Assembly (NCBI GenBank): GCA_014338405.1
Contig: JTDE01002102.1
Span: 1-64,000 of the forward strand
Reading direction: 5' to 3'
DNA from: Paragonimus skrjabini miyazakii
Taxonomy: Eukaryota; Platyhelminthes; Trematoda; Plagiorchiida; Troglotrematidae
Length of the DNA: 64,000 nucleotides
The position numbers and the translations under genes are program-made. This document shows, piece by piece, positions 1 to 10,689 of the stretch (position 1 is its first letter; every line of letters starts with the position of its first letter). The notes beneath the pieces were generated by a model. It was not told the origin of the DNA. It searched no databases and worked only from the letters and a program-made list of their open reading frames with translations.

Positions 1-142
1 AACAACGACCACATGCATGCAGAACCTGAGGCACGCGAGGACGAAGTGTGTATTCATTCAAACAACAGACGAGTGGATTATATGTACAATGAACATAATA
101 GGTGTGAAGAACAGTATATAACAAGAGAACAAAAGGTTAACC
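1..142 (-). repeat. 3' LTR of the gypsy element (truncated by window edge)
   Basis: Positions 1 to about 140 match 4471-4610 almost base for base, starting aacaacgaccacatgcatgc and ending near aaaaggtta. This is therefore the U3-side part of the 3' LTR in element orientation. The rest lies outside the window, so the target-site duplication cannot be checked here. Confidence 0.88.
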
Positions 143-292
143 GACGCTAAATAACTCCCCCCTGGAGCGTTAGGGAAGAGAAAACTCTTGATAGTTAGGG
201 AAGCAGAAAGTGGGTCAGTATCGATAATTTTTATAGATGATAGGCCATTTAACAGTCCGTCGAGAACGGGTGTGTGATGTGGAAGGCTTGGA

Positions 293-1740
293 TTAGGAAG
301 CAGGAATAAGGGCATGGTCACTGGCGTTACACATACGTTGGGTAGACTGAGAAAGGCTTTGTGAGTCGGTAGTCGGATCTAGGGGACGCTGGGTGGAGTT
401 ATCTGCATGTGTAATGTCCAAATGACGAGACGGCGTGGCTGAATCGCGATCGACGTAAGCAACCTTTAATCTGTCAATGCTCACCGAGTGACGTATTCCG
501 TTTTTGTCAATGACAAAATATTTGTCTTTGCGGTCGAGCACTTTGAACGGACCATCATACGGTGGTTGCGGAGGTGACTTAGGTGAGCCAACGCGAATGA
601 AAACGAAGGGGCAAGTACGCAGATCACGATGGATTTGTTCTTGGTGCGACGTTTTCCGTGGAGGCGAAGGTTGAACAGGACGCATGTGATTCTTTAGACA
701 CATGTGATGCTTTAGACGCATGATGTAAGTCGCGTCAGGACCGAGAGATATCGGGGAATTAGAAAGAAATTCTCCAGGAACGCGTAATGTACAACCATAC
801 ACAAGTTCTGTTGAGGTGTATCAAATGTCCTCCATTGCAGTGGTTCGCAAGCCAAGAAGAATAATAGGTAGGCGATCGGACCATTTGCCACCTGCCGATG
901 TTGCCATCAACGATGCTTTGAGTTGGCGATGAAACCTTTCGACCAAGCCGCTCGACGATGGATGGTATGCAGTGGTCGTTATGTGCTCGCATCCAAGAAT
1001 GCGATTCAAATAACGCAAAAGAGCAGATGTGAACTGAGATCCACGATCAGTCGTGATTGTAGCTGGAACACTAAAATTCCAAATCCACGAGTCGACAAAA
1101 CTGTGTGCAATTGTTTTCGTTGACGTGTTGTTCAAAGGGACGGCAATGGGCCATCTCATAAACCGGTCCACGCAAGTTAAAAGATGTTTATAACCGTTGG
1201 AAGGAGGGACGGGACTAACGATGTCCAGATGGACGTGTTCGAACCGTCCGTCGGGTAAAGGAAACGTTCCGGGAGTAGTGATGGTGTGACGGTGAACATT
1301 ACTGCGTTGACATTCCAAGCACTGTTTGGCCCAGTTACGAACATCTTCACGAATGCCAAGCCAAATGTAACGCCCGGTAACTAGCTTCGTTGGCGCACGT
1401 ATGTTTGGATGTGATAGGGAATGGAGGCGATTAAAAACATCATACCGGTGTGCGAAAGGGACGAAGGGTCGGGATTTGCCGGTTGACATGTCACACTTGA
1501 ATGAGTATTCTGACTGGGTTAAGGGAATATCACGTAGCTTTAGGGAGGGGTTGACACGCATTTGATGAAGTTCTGGGTCATTAACCTGGGATTTCGCGAG
1601 GGAGAGAAGGTCAATGCCAATTGTGGATAATTGGTTGTCATCCGGGCGAGACAAGGCGTCGGCGACGAAGTTGCTGGAACCGTCTATAAAACGAATGTCG
1701 GTAGTGAACTGCGAGATAAAATCCAAGTGTTTTCCTGGGG
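293..1740 (-). pseudogene. Integrase region of gypsy pol
   Basis: The frame at 821-1726 carries the RNase H to integrase linker (VADALSRPDD) and a zinc-binding region ending in CLECQ. The catalytic triad is visible as LDIV, TTDRGSQF and GLVERFH, giving D, D and E. The frame shifts near 800, and 293-802 continues with a GPF-type C-terminal module (PPYDGPFKVLDRKDKYFVI), followed by a polar tail that ends at 293. In the living family this enzyme inserts the cDNA into host DNA in the nucleus. The core residues are intact, but the frame breaks near 800 and 1730 prevent one continuous Pol protein. Confidence 0.85.
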
Positions 1741-2985
1741 GAGTACGGATCTGGCGGGGAACCTAAGGCAAATACAAGTGGTTTATGATCAGTAAAAACT
1801 GTGAAGTTGCGACCCTCTAGATGTCGAAAGTGTTTAATGGCAAGGTATATGGCCAGTAACTCACGACCAAAGGTACTGTAACGCGTTTGCGCTGGTTGGA
1901 GTTTTCGGGAGAAAAAGGACAAAGGTTGGATTTTACCATTGACGTTTTGTTGTAAGACAGCGCCAACAACCGACTGAGATGCGTCAGTCTTCAAGATTAG
2001 CGGCGAGTGTTCATCCGCCCTCGAATGCGTTAATGTGGCGACTTGGGACAAAGCTTCTTTGGCTGCAACGAACGCAGTATTTGCCTCAGAAGACAAAACG
2101 AAGTGCTTAAGATTAGCTTTTAAGACGTCCGTGAGAGGTTTTAACAGTTTCGAACACCGTGGACTAAAGCGACAATAATAATTCACGATGCCTAGGAAGC
2201 GTAAAAGATTTTTCAGGGACTGTGGCTGTGGGTAGTCTTTAACAGCACTGATTTTCTCTGGTAAAGGTCGGATACCGTCACTGTCAATTCGATGTCCCAG
2301 AAAATCTATGGAGGTAACTCCAAAGATGCATTTCACGGGTTTTAGTGTCACCGTATTGAGCAAAACGTTCGAACAGCTTTCGAGGGTGTGACTCGTGCTG
2401 TCGAGTATCTTCGCTCGCGACTAAGACGTCGTCAATATAAACGTACACGAAGTCGAGACCACGAACCACAAGGTCCATAAACCTTTGGAAAGTTTGTGCG
2501 GCGTTCCATAAGCCAAATGGCATGCGGACGAATTCATACAGTCCGAAGGGAGTAGTAATTGCTGTTTTCTGGACATCTTCCAGGGCCACGGGGATTTGAT
2601 GGTAAGCTCAAACCAAATCTATCTTGGAGAAGATAGTCTTCCCGTTCAACCCAATTGAGAAATCGTGGATATGAGGAATGGGGCATCGATCTAGAACAGT
2701 GACGTTGTTAAGGACACGATAATCACCGCAGGGGCGCTAGTCACCTGTCATTTTATTCAGAACCATATGAAGAGGTGAGGTCCATGGGCTATTTGAAGGC
2801 TGGATAACGCCAAGTCGTAAAAGATGTTCAAACTCTGCCTTCGCCACTTTGAGTTTGTGAGGTGACAAACGTCTGGGGCGTGCAAAAGTAGGTGGACTTT
2901 TGGTGACGATGTGGCGAAAAACATTGTGTTTATGTGGTGACGTTAGATTAGACGGATTGATGAGTTGTGGAAATTGTTAAAGGAA
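1638..2985 (-). pseudogene. Reverse transcriptase and RNase H region of gypsy pol
   Basis: 2284-2589 encodes the RT palm with FGLWNAAQTFQRFMD and the catalytic YVYIDDVLVAS at about 2428-2439. After a frameshift near 2350, 1638-2363 carries IDFLGHRIDSDGI (RT thumb), then RNase H with LKTDAS, RELLAIYLAIKHFRHLEGR and FTVFTDHKPL. Upstream, the expected DLV-x-AYHQIP stretch has a TGA at 2608-2610 where relatives usually have a coding residue. A C-to-T change at a CGA codon would explain it. The N-terminal RT part (2610-2980) is recognisable but not open. Function in the family is copying genomic RNA into DNA inside virus-like particles. Confidence 0.85.
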
Positions 2986-3416
2986 AGCTGCAAAACCGTT
3001 ATCTGGTACGGCCGATCGCAGTCCAGTCGAATTGACTGATGTAGCCTTACTTTGTACGCACAAGGTGGTCGTGCTGTCGATCAATTTCCTACTACCAACA
3101 TCTACTATGAGTCCAAAGGATGATAAGAAATCAACGCCAGTTATCGGGTGTTGTACATCTGCCACCGTAAATCTCCAGGGAAAAACTGGCGCCTAAGGCC
3201 GAGATCTAGCGTGAGAAGCTTTTCACCGTATGTTGGGATCGTCGAACAATTAGCAGCCTGTAGTGTGTACGATACCGGATGAAGATTGCGTTTGTCAACT
3301 TTCGGTGGAATAACGCTAACCTCTGCGCCTGTATCAATGAGAAAATTCAGCGCAGTTGAACGATCGAACACGTAGAATAGGCGACAGTTTGAGAAGCCAT
3401 GAACAGCCGTCGCCAT
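2977..3416 (-). pseudogene. Aspartic protease region of gypsy pol
   Basis: The frame 3141-3416 contains FLIDTGAEVSVIPP. This is the D-T-G active-site signature of a retropepsin-like protease, which acts as a dimer to process Gag-Pol. About 40 residues later the frame is lost, and the sequence continues at 2977-3165 (ITGVDFLSSFGLIVDVGSRKLID), which resembles the end of such proteases and the spacer to RT. A frameshift near 3180 therefore inactivates it. Identification rests on the DTG motif and its position between Gag and RT. Confidence 0.8.
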
Positions 3417-4170
3417 TACCGTCTGGCCTCGGCGTTTCCCGAATGGGAATTATCCTGAGCATAACTGCATGGTCTAGTACAACGGATCGCTTTAAAACCA
3501 AATCGACGGTGATAATAACACACGTTCCGATCAACTCGTCGTCTGCGTGAACGGCTTCGTGATTGGCGGCGATATGAAGGGTCTCTGGACTGTGTTGTCA
3601 GTTGTTTAGTGATTACACAGAGTTGTACGGTCATGTCGGAGAATTGCTGCTTTAGCGCGTCTAGTTCGTTTTGCCAGATATGGCTCGACGACGCTACTGG
3701 TAAGTGTCCATGAGACACTGTGCGGACAATAGTTTTCGGATATCGTCCGTAAGATTTTTGTGCCACAACTCACGCAGGATTGGTTCGTTCACCGTATGTT
3801 TGCTCTGAAGCTGTGTCATGTGACGGAGGAGTTGTGAAGGAGTTCTGTCGCCCAACTCTACTCCTACGAGAAGCCTTCGCAAGTTCTGCTCATCGGTTGC
3901 TGCAGTTCGTCCGATGATCGCGGCCTTTAAAGTGCCATATGGGCTAACACTAGGTCGAGTGTAGATGAGGTAGGCCATTCCAGTAGCGACCTGCTCTGGG
4001 AGGTTGGCAACTGTAAAATTATGCATTGACTTTTGTGAGCGTATCCGTCTAGAGTCAAAGATAGCTTCGATTTGAGCGAACCAAAGCCTAGGGTCACGAC
4101 TACCGAACACGGGAAGTTTAACATAAACTGCATTTTCCACAGCAGTAGGATCTGGTTCAGAATCAGTCAT
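3416..4170 (-). pseudogene. Gag with CHCC zinc box, frameshifted
   Basis: The likely start is the ATG at 4168-4170 (MTDSEPDP), eight codons after an upstream in-frame ATG at 4192-4194. The first half runs to about 3770 and resembles gypsy capsid (WFAQIEAIFDSRRI, LLRHMTQLQSKH, LRELWHKNL). A frameshift near 3760 moves to the frame 3416-3766. That half holds a basic Arg/Ser stretch (RRQSRSRSRRRR) followed by C-x2-H-x9-C-x3-C at 3467-3520. In the CsRn1 clade this box replaces the usual CCHC knuckle for RNA packaging. The frameshift may be decay; programmed shifting is not excluded. Confidence 0.8.
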
Positions 4171-4287
4171 GTTAAGAGAAGATAATGTCCTCACAAAAAG
4201 AGGAACCGATTAGGCAGGGAAAGAGAGAAAAGGTTTTTCGGGGAGTATGCAGAGAGGAAAAAGAAATCAACGAGGGCTCACCAATTA

Positions 4288-4610
4288 TGTAGTGGAAACC
4301 AAGAAAGCAATCGACAATGTTACAAAATAATCTACAATAACTGTCTACGATAAATTCCGCCACACTTAGTATGCTTGAAGAAAGTTCCTGTTAAATGGCA
4401 AACAAATTCCAACGAATCCGGTTCCTCCAGTGTAGTAAAATCCGCTGTTGCCACAGTCAACTTCCGGTAACAACGACCACATGCATGCAGAACCTGAGGC
4501 GCGCGAGGACGAAGTGTGTATTCATTCAAATAATAGACAAGTGGATCATACGTGCAATGCGCATAATCGGTGTGAAGAACATTTTATAGCAAGATAACAA
4601 AAGGTTATCA
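4288..4610 (-). repeat. 5' LTR of the gypsy element, about 323 bp
   Basis: The boundaries TGTAGTGG (4288) and GGTTATCA (4610) give a TG...CA LTR. The part 4471-4610 repeats positions 1 to about 140. The first part (4288 onward) matches the solo LTR at 10153. On the element strand the sequence just inside the LTR reads TTGGTGAGCCCTCG (4270-4285), where the tRNA primer-binding site should lie. The cognate tRNA was not verified. Confidence 0.85.
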
Positions 4611-5691
4611 GTTTCTACAAATGTTTTGGTCATTTTGATTATTTGATCGAATAATCCGCTACCCCTTTTATACACGTGTGTGTATATACACTTTATTCAT
4701 GTATATAACGAAATGTAACGTCAGCCAGCGATTTCATCGATGTCGACGGATTCAGCGGTTTATTCACGGGTTCGAATTTGTAGGCCCAATTCACCCGGAT
4801 CCAGTCAGTTTGTCCATTTCGATGTCAGCGGTGTTCTTTTGACCTAAAATCTGTCATTGTAAACAGGGTGTAGCACCGCTCTTTGGGGTTACAGGGAATA
4901 CCGAGAACAGGGTGAAATACTAATATAGCAAAGCATAATAAAATATCAATCTAACAACTTTTTAAGTTAGTGAGAATCTAACAACACTTTGAAGCGGCTC
5001 CTAGAATAAAAGCTAACAACCTCCAATGGAAGGTCGATTCAGTGGTTGATAACAATATAAGGGAGGAATTGTTGCCTAAGGAAGGTCGGGGTCGAAGCTT
5101 AGATAGCATCTTGTCGTGACCCCTTCGACAATTAACAACTCCAGTGGTAAAGAACTGGAGTACGAGTCCTGTGCCGAAGAAAAAGTGTGTGGGGATTAAG
5201 TCGCCGCGGAGTCTTCGAAATTCAAATGGTTAAAGATCAAGAATTCCGAGACGAGACTCGCAAGAGAAATGCCGCTAGCCAGTTACCATTTTGGTTGCTA
5301 CTTGCTTGACAAGTTCGATGGCTACTTTGTGCCAATTAAAGCAGGTGTATACTACTACATTGGCATACTCAAGAAATGATCATATATATACCCCGTAGAG
5401 CGATTGGAATCCATGCCTGTATATTCAAGAAAAGGTTCTTTTTATCATCACAAGAGTGCCAAATCCCTATTTCGCGGCCATCTGGTGGTGATAAGAAAAG
5501 GATAAACTAATCGAAAACCAAATCCCTGGGTCCTTTTTAAAATCTACTTCCGCGATATCTATTACACTTTGTGCACCATGTTTCACGACTGGGTTCCCGG
5601 AGTTTCCTTCCAGCGATATATGTGCACATTTGCTGTAGGTTAGAGGGAGATCCCTGTAATCCGACCAGCATTTAATACGACCAAGATCAAC

Positions 5692-6782
5692 CTACAAAGC
5701 ACGGGGATTACAAGCATTCCAAATTTTTGAGTCATCAGCATAAAGGAGGGCGTTTCTGCGAATGAAGGCGGGAAGGTCATTGATGCATATTAGAAACAAC
5801 AGCGGACCTAGTACAGATCCTTGAGGAAGTCCAGTGGGGATCGGAGAAGGGGAAGAAAGGTCCGATCCGGTTTTCACACTAACAGTTCTGTTATCAAGAA
5901 AGGATGTAATCCAGTGAAGAACCTCTCTTTGGATCCCATAGGTTTCTAGCTTATGTACAAGAGAACAGTGTGGGACGCGATCAAATGCCTTAGCAAAAGC
6001 GAAAAAGATGGCACTCGAGATGTGGCCATTGTCTTTGATGTCTGTCAGGCTATCCATGAAGATCAGCATATTGGTTATGCACGACCGGTCGGGAAGAAAG
6101 CCATGCTGGGTGGGAGAGAGAAGATTGTTCGAGAAGAAGCGTTTAAGAATGGTGCGTTTTAACAAGCGCTCCATTAATTTGCATGGGATGTCGGTGAGGT
6201 TGATCGGCCGGTAACTAGCAGGGCAGTGGCGATCACCCACCCCAAGTATAGGTGTGACAGTGGCCTTTTTCCATGCCTACGGAAGAGTGCTAGTCTGAAG
6301 TGTCCGTCTGCACAGACTACGGAGGGGACCGCCAAACCAAGGGCCGCTTCTCTAAGGAACCGAGCTTAGATCCCGTCTGGTCCCATTGCATTATATGAAT
6401 TGATCTTAAGCAAGAGATCCTGGAAGTCGAGCACAAATAATTCAACTGTCAGGAGTGGGCAATGAAAATTTCTCCTCGGGAAGATCGGATGCCTGGTTTC
6501 CGGAACCACATTGTAGATTGCTGAATAGTATTCTCTGAAACTCTCAGCAACCACATGAGGGTTGGAGTTGATTTCCCCGTTGGGAAGCCGCAGAGAAAGC
6601 GCTGAGTGCTTAGTATTTCTCTGGTGTCGCACGTAATTGAAGAAAACGTTTTTATTCTCCCGAGCTACCAGTAGGATTCGTGTCTGTGCCTGTTCGGTGT
6701 GTTGACGGATTTCCCGCCTGCATCTGTTTCGTACGGAGCGAAATGCTCCTAGATCCTCCGGCTTGTCCGTTAGTTTCTGCAT
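5692..6782 (-). pseudogene. CR1-like reverse transcriptase
   Basis: 6366-6782 is the linker between endonuclease and RT (ENKNVFFNYVRHQR, NPHVVAESFREYYSAIYN). 5692-6240 is the RT core with PASYRPINLTDIPCKLMERL, QHGFLPDRSC, PTGLPQGSVLGPLLFLICINDLP and the catalytic LLYADDSKIW. In motif A, where the family has a catalytic Asp (DFAKAFD), this copy reads AFAKAFD. The Ala codon lies at 5998-6000 and a single GAT-to-GCT change would explain it. Frame breaks lie near 6240-6370. It is therefore catalytically dead as well as frameshifted. In active relatives this enzyme primes cDNA synthesis on nicked chromosomal DNA. Confidence 0.87.
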
Positions 6783-6854
6783 AGAGAACAGACGGGGACG
6801 TAAATCAAGAAGACGACGTATGTTCCACGGAACCGGTGAGAGAGTTGAGAACTT

Positions 6855-7740
6855 CTATAATTTGCGAGGAACAAACGTCTCATCAGCTCCGTGAATGGCA
6901 TCTTTAAAAGAAAGACATTTGGTGTTCACTGAATTGTACACGAGTTTGAGTGTACTCAAGAGTGTCTTCAGTGCGCCAAAGTTAGCGTTCTGGAAGTTTC
7001 TGAATGAAGTCTTTGTTACGGCATTTTGGAACCAGTAACAGATAAAATCGAAAGCAAGTAACATGTGGTCACTATGTCCCAGCGGTGGGTTGATGACAAC
7101 TCTATCTACCAGATGTGCTTCGTTTGTAATAACAAGATCAAGCAAATAGAGTGTCTGTCCTGGATGGTACCGTGTAGGTAGCTCGACATGTTGTGTCCAG
7201 GCTGTTTCATGGATCAACATTGCTAGGGATTTCGAAAATCCGTAGTCAGAGTCCTCATGAGGAGCAGCTACATAGTTGAGTTTGGGTGCGTTGAAGTCAC
7301 CCATAATGAGAAAATGGGAGAAATGCTGTGTAGACGAGAGATAGTCTAGGGCGGCAAGAATGGCCTCGTCGTCATATGCGCCGCACGACGGTGATCGATA
7401 AATAACGCCGACAAGGAGCGTGTAACGACAACGAAGCTGGAGTTTAAACCAGAGTCCGTCACACTTCTCTGGGGAGGTAAATTCTCCTATGACAGACGGT
7501 GTTGGCAGCTTCTGGCTTAGAAAAACAACACAGTCTCCCATGTGTCCACGGGAGGAGTCTGTTCGGTATAGTGAGTATCCAGGGCCATGCAGTTCGTTAT
7601 CGCTAATATCTGCGGAAAGCCAGGTTTCCGTTAGAGCAAGGATACGAGGACAAATATCGTGGACCAACTGTCTGATTTCTGGTAGTTTGCTCAAAAGCCT
7701 CAGACAGTTAGTGTACTTGCACTCGAGGGCTACTTTCTTA
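6855..7740 (-). pseudogene. CR1-like AP endonuclease domain
   Basis: The open stretch 6855-7694 (extended upstream to about 7740 by CKYTNCLRLLSKLPEIRQLV) shows the apurinic-type endonuclease signature in order: LALTETWLS, VGVIYRSPSC, FLIMGDFNAPKLNY, LYLLDLVITNE and PPLGHSDHMLLAFDF. These contain the Glu, Asn/Asp and His residues that nick target DNA in this family. It is the best-preserved domain of the copy. No initiator Met upstream is convincing, so the ORF start is uncertain. Confidence 0.87.
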
Positions 7741-7759
7741 CTCGGCTGGGTGCAAAAGG

Positions 7760-8830
7760 AGACAGAAGAGCGCGAGGGAACGCTTGATGAAGCACTCCTA
7801 ATAGCGATGGGGAGGGCGTAGACGGCGTCGACGTTTTTTGTGCGCCTTTTTCGGGGATTAGCGGCTGTTTCTTCACCGCTTTTGCATACATGGGCGTCCC
7901 TGTGGAACTCAGCGATTCAGCGATCGACACACGGGTTTGAAGCAGAGGCCCAACGTTCCCGGATGCAGTCAGATTTTCTTGCTGAGCGCCAAGCGGGCGT
8001 TTGTTGATCTGGAATGCAGTCACTGAAACCAGGGTGTAACGCCGCTCTTGTGGATTACAGTAAATACCAGAAACAAAGTCAGATTTCCCGTATGATATTT
8101 CTTTCAAAATGAGAGTGAAGTAATGTTTCAAAACGATGGATAGAAACGCTGCCAACGACCTCAGGATGAAGACTGTTTCAAAGGTTAACAACCCCGTGAT
8201 AAAAGAACTGCTACCTAAGAATGGTCCGAGGACGAAGCTTGAAAAGCTTCTTGTTATGTCTTCGCCGGTCGTCATTATTTGCTATGATGAAGAACTGTTC
8301 AACGAGACGTACTCTTAAGAAGAAGTGTGCAAGAATTAAATCACCGCGGAGTCGTCGAAATTCATGTAGGTATAGATCAATAATTTTTAGTCGGGACTCG
8401 TACGCGACATTTTTTAGGCCCATGACTAGTTCGGTATCCGCGCGTTGGACGCGCTCAACAGCCAACATGTCTTTCTTCAGGCCGGTATACACGACCTGAT
8501 CTGCATACTCGGGGAGCGGTCTTATATATACCTCATAAAGCGTTTGAAACGCTCTCTTGTCTATGCAAGGGAAAGTTCGCTTAATCACCCTAAAAGCGGC
8601 AAATCCCCTTTTTGCCAACATCTCATCGTGGTGAGCAGAAGATAAGATAGACGACAACCAGATGCCCATATCTTACTTGAGATCGATTTTCATGATATCT
8701 ACTGTGTCGAGTGCACTATGAATCACGAAGGCATTGCCAGAGTCTCCGCCGAGTGACATATGTGCGCACTAATTGTTATTTAGGGTAAGCTGTACCCGTT
8801 TCTGTTGGCTGAAGTAGACGACTTTTAGAC
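7760..8830 (-). mobile_element. CR1-like LINE copy 2, 3' fragment
   Basis: Only the C-terminal part of ORF2 and the 3' UTR remain. The minus-strand frame 8211-8669 reads MGIWLSSILSSAHHDEML, then FQTLYEVYIRP, DMLAVERVQRADTELV and HEFRRLRGDLILAHFFLRV. This matches the conserved C-terminal region of CR1-like ORF2 (LGI, VRP-x-LEY, LERVQRRAT, RRxRGDLI). Upstream to about 8820 it is preceded by a broken frame (QQKRVQLTLNN). Its tail, 7840-8150, aligns with the 3' UTR of copy 1. Confidence 0.8.
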
Positions 8831-9890
8831 CGTCTTCACTTGATGAATTACTAGGGGGTGATTCGCAATCTCGCACCCTCGAAAATTTAGGTTAGAAGAG
8901 AACTTAGGACGAAATGACTGTGATCCGGCAGAGGAAAATGCGGTATAAAGGGATGCACATGGACGGACAGTCGAAATCGCAACTAAACAGCAAACGACAG
9001 ACTTAAGTATCCAGGTCATTAGCACGTTTGCCCCAACTGCCCAGTGTGCTGCAGCCACGACAAAAGCACGGCGAGCGTTATACCGACTAAAATCTGCGAT
9101 TGCTGACCCATATCCAGCGGTGTTCATTCCACTGTACTCGGCCACTGTTCGTCCCCCTTGGATTATTGTGCCCAGGCTTGGTCACTGTGCACAAAAAGGA
9201 CATAGCTGCACTCGGAAAAGAACATATGCTCGTCACACGTATGGTATGGGGCATGAGAGGTCTAAGTTACCAAGACCGACTAAGCTCGTTGAACTTATTA
9301 TCGCTGGAACGCCGGCAGGTATGAGGTGACCTTATTGAAGTGTACAAAATTACCCATCACGCTGGCACAATTCCCCTGGCATGTTTGTTCTTGATACGTC
9401 AGGACAGAGATTCAAGTGGTCGTAGGTTCACGATCAAGAAAACAAGATCACGACTGGCTGTTCGATTTATCTTTTTCACTAACCGGGTGGTCAAATCGTG
9501 GAACAAATTACCTGCAAAGGTCGTGGAGGCCTCCAGCGTAAATGTATTCAAAAGACATCTAGAAATATATTGGAACAAACGTTTTCCTTCCTTGTACTAG
9601 TCGAAAAATAATTTGCTCTTGCTGTTCAGGGCATCCAGGATTTGTTATCACTTTCTTCCATTCCTACCCTTAGACCACTACCGAAAGCATCCGCATCGAC
9701 AGAAAACGCAGTCTGGTCAACCTCCGGATCACACCAGTCAAGCATCAGGACGTCAAAAGACGCAGGCCTTCATCGCGTCCTGGATTTGAAATTGAGACTG
9801 AAATTGAAAATGAACCGTGCGGCTGGAATGAACCTCTCTCATGCAGTCAAAGTTTGTTGTGACATGTTCACACCCGTTTAGCGCGAATAT
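8830..9890 (+). mobile_element. CR1-like LINE copy 3, 3' fragment on + strand
   Basis: From about 8990 the plus strand encodes the same CR1 C-terminal region as copy 2, in several frames: ALYRLKSAIADPYPAVFIPLYSATVRP, then RMVWGMRGLSYQDRLSSLNLLSLERR, GDLIEVYKI and FFTNRVVKSWNKLPAKVVEAS, ending at TAG 9598-9600. Frameshifts and stops interrupt it (near 9150 and 9327). After the stop, 9600-9890 is presumed 3' UTR and includes a short degenerate repeat of gaaattga units near 9789-9812, as CR1 tails often do. It is tail to tail with copy 2. Confidence 0.75.
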
Positions 9891-10152
9891 TCCTTGGTAG
9901 AAAAAACTAACTCATCGAAAACTATCGCTTTCCATTTCCGTTCACCACCCATCGAGCCTGTTAAAGACAACCGATCGTGCTAAAGTTCAAGGTTGTACTC
10001 TTGGGCGGCGTTTTATTTTCAAGAGGTCGTTTCTCCGTTTCCTTTTTTTATTATCTGTGGTCGTGGTTGCCTTGACTTGTGTAAGTTATTATCCAAATTT
10101 AATTTATTTCCAGGTTGTTCTCGTATATTGCTCTACTGTTCCGGTATAGTTT

Positions 10153-10665
10153 TGCAGTAGAGCCAAGAAAACAATCGATAATGTTGCAAAATAATCTACA
10201 CTAACTCGAGTTAGTGAGATAAATTCCATGGAATTTATCGTAGATCTACGATAAATTCCACCACACTACAAGACAATTCTATCTGGATGTAGCGGAATAT
10301 ATATTGGAACTTGGCCAATATGAATGACTCATTAAACCGTTGTAGATGATAGACATCATTTTAAATCCGTATAAGCGGTCGCATGCGCTTTGTGCAACTG
10401 ACTTCGCTCACAGACTACTTCAGTACGTTGGTAGAATTGAATTAGCTGGAATTACTGTTATTGAAGAGGAGCGTTCTTCTAACTTATGGCGAACGTACTA
10501 AAGTCGACTGTTGCCACAGTTAACTCCCGGTAAGAACGACCACGTGCAAACAGAAACCGAGGCGCGCTAGAACGAAGTTTGTTTCCATTCAAACAGTAGA
10601 CAAGTGGTTTATGTGTATAATGAACATAACAGGTATGAAGAATAGTATGTAACAAGAGAGCAAAA
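10153..10665 (-). repeat. Solo LTR related to the 1-4610 gypsy element
   Basis: The segment begins tgcagtagagccaagaaaa and matches the start of the 4288-4610 LTR (tgtagtggaaaccaagaaag). Its last about 140 bp (10530-10665) match the LTR's other end (gaacgaccacgtgca ... aacaagagagca). No gag or pol lies next to it. It is about 190 bp longer than the 5' LTR because 10260-10490 replaces a shorter, unrelated middle. It is a solo LTR or a related subfamily; exact ends are uncertain by a few bases. Confidence 0.75.
10201..10259. repeat. Three perfect palindromes in tandem inside the solo LTR
   Basis: CTAACTCGAGTTAG (10201-10214, 14 bp), a 22-bp palindrome centred on CCATGG (10218-10239) and a 30-bp palindrome centred on AGATCT (10230-10259) follow and overlap one another. 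The unit gataaattcc occurs three times in alternating orientation. The intact LTR at 4288 has this unit only once (4349-4358). Confidence 0.9.
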
Positions 10666-10689
10666 AAATAATAGACTACAGTTTTACTG

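Larger units (their letters stand above)
1..4610 (-). mobile_element. CsRn1-like Ty3/gypsy LTR retrotransposon, degenerate
   Basis: Read on the minus strand, the order is 5' LTR (4288-4610), Gag, aspartic protease, reverse transcriptase, RNase H, integrase, then the 3' LTR, which is cut by the window start. Integrase downstream of RNase H is the Ty3/gypsy order. The Gag zinc box is C-x2-H-x9-C-x3-C (CHCC) rather than the retroviral CCHC. That variant is a known hallmark of the CsRn1 clade first described in the fluke Clonorchis. A run of C at 156-162 (G on the element strand) just inside the 3' LTR is a reasonable polypurine tract. Reading frames are broken by frameshifts between gag halves, in protease, in RT and between RNase H and integrase, plus an in-frame TGA at 2608-2610. 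The copy is not autonomous. The clade assignment rests on motifs, not an alignment. Confidence 0.88.
4720..7760 (-). mobile_element. CR1-like non-LTR retrotransposon, copy 1 (nearly full ORF2, decayed)
   Basis: On the minus strand an AP-type endonuclease (about 7740-6855) is followed by reverse transcriptase (6782-5692), a decayed CR1-type C-terminal region (5690-5000) and a 3' UTR down to about 4720. Its 3' part, 4740-5700, is clearly homologous to 7840-8800, the tail of copy 2. The two copies therefore belong to one family and sit head to tail, with the 5' end of copy 1 abutting the 3' end of copy 2 near 7760. No target-site duplication was identified. Confidence 0.85.
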
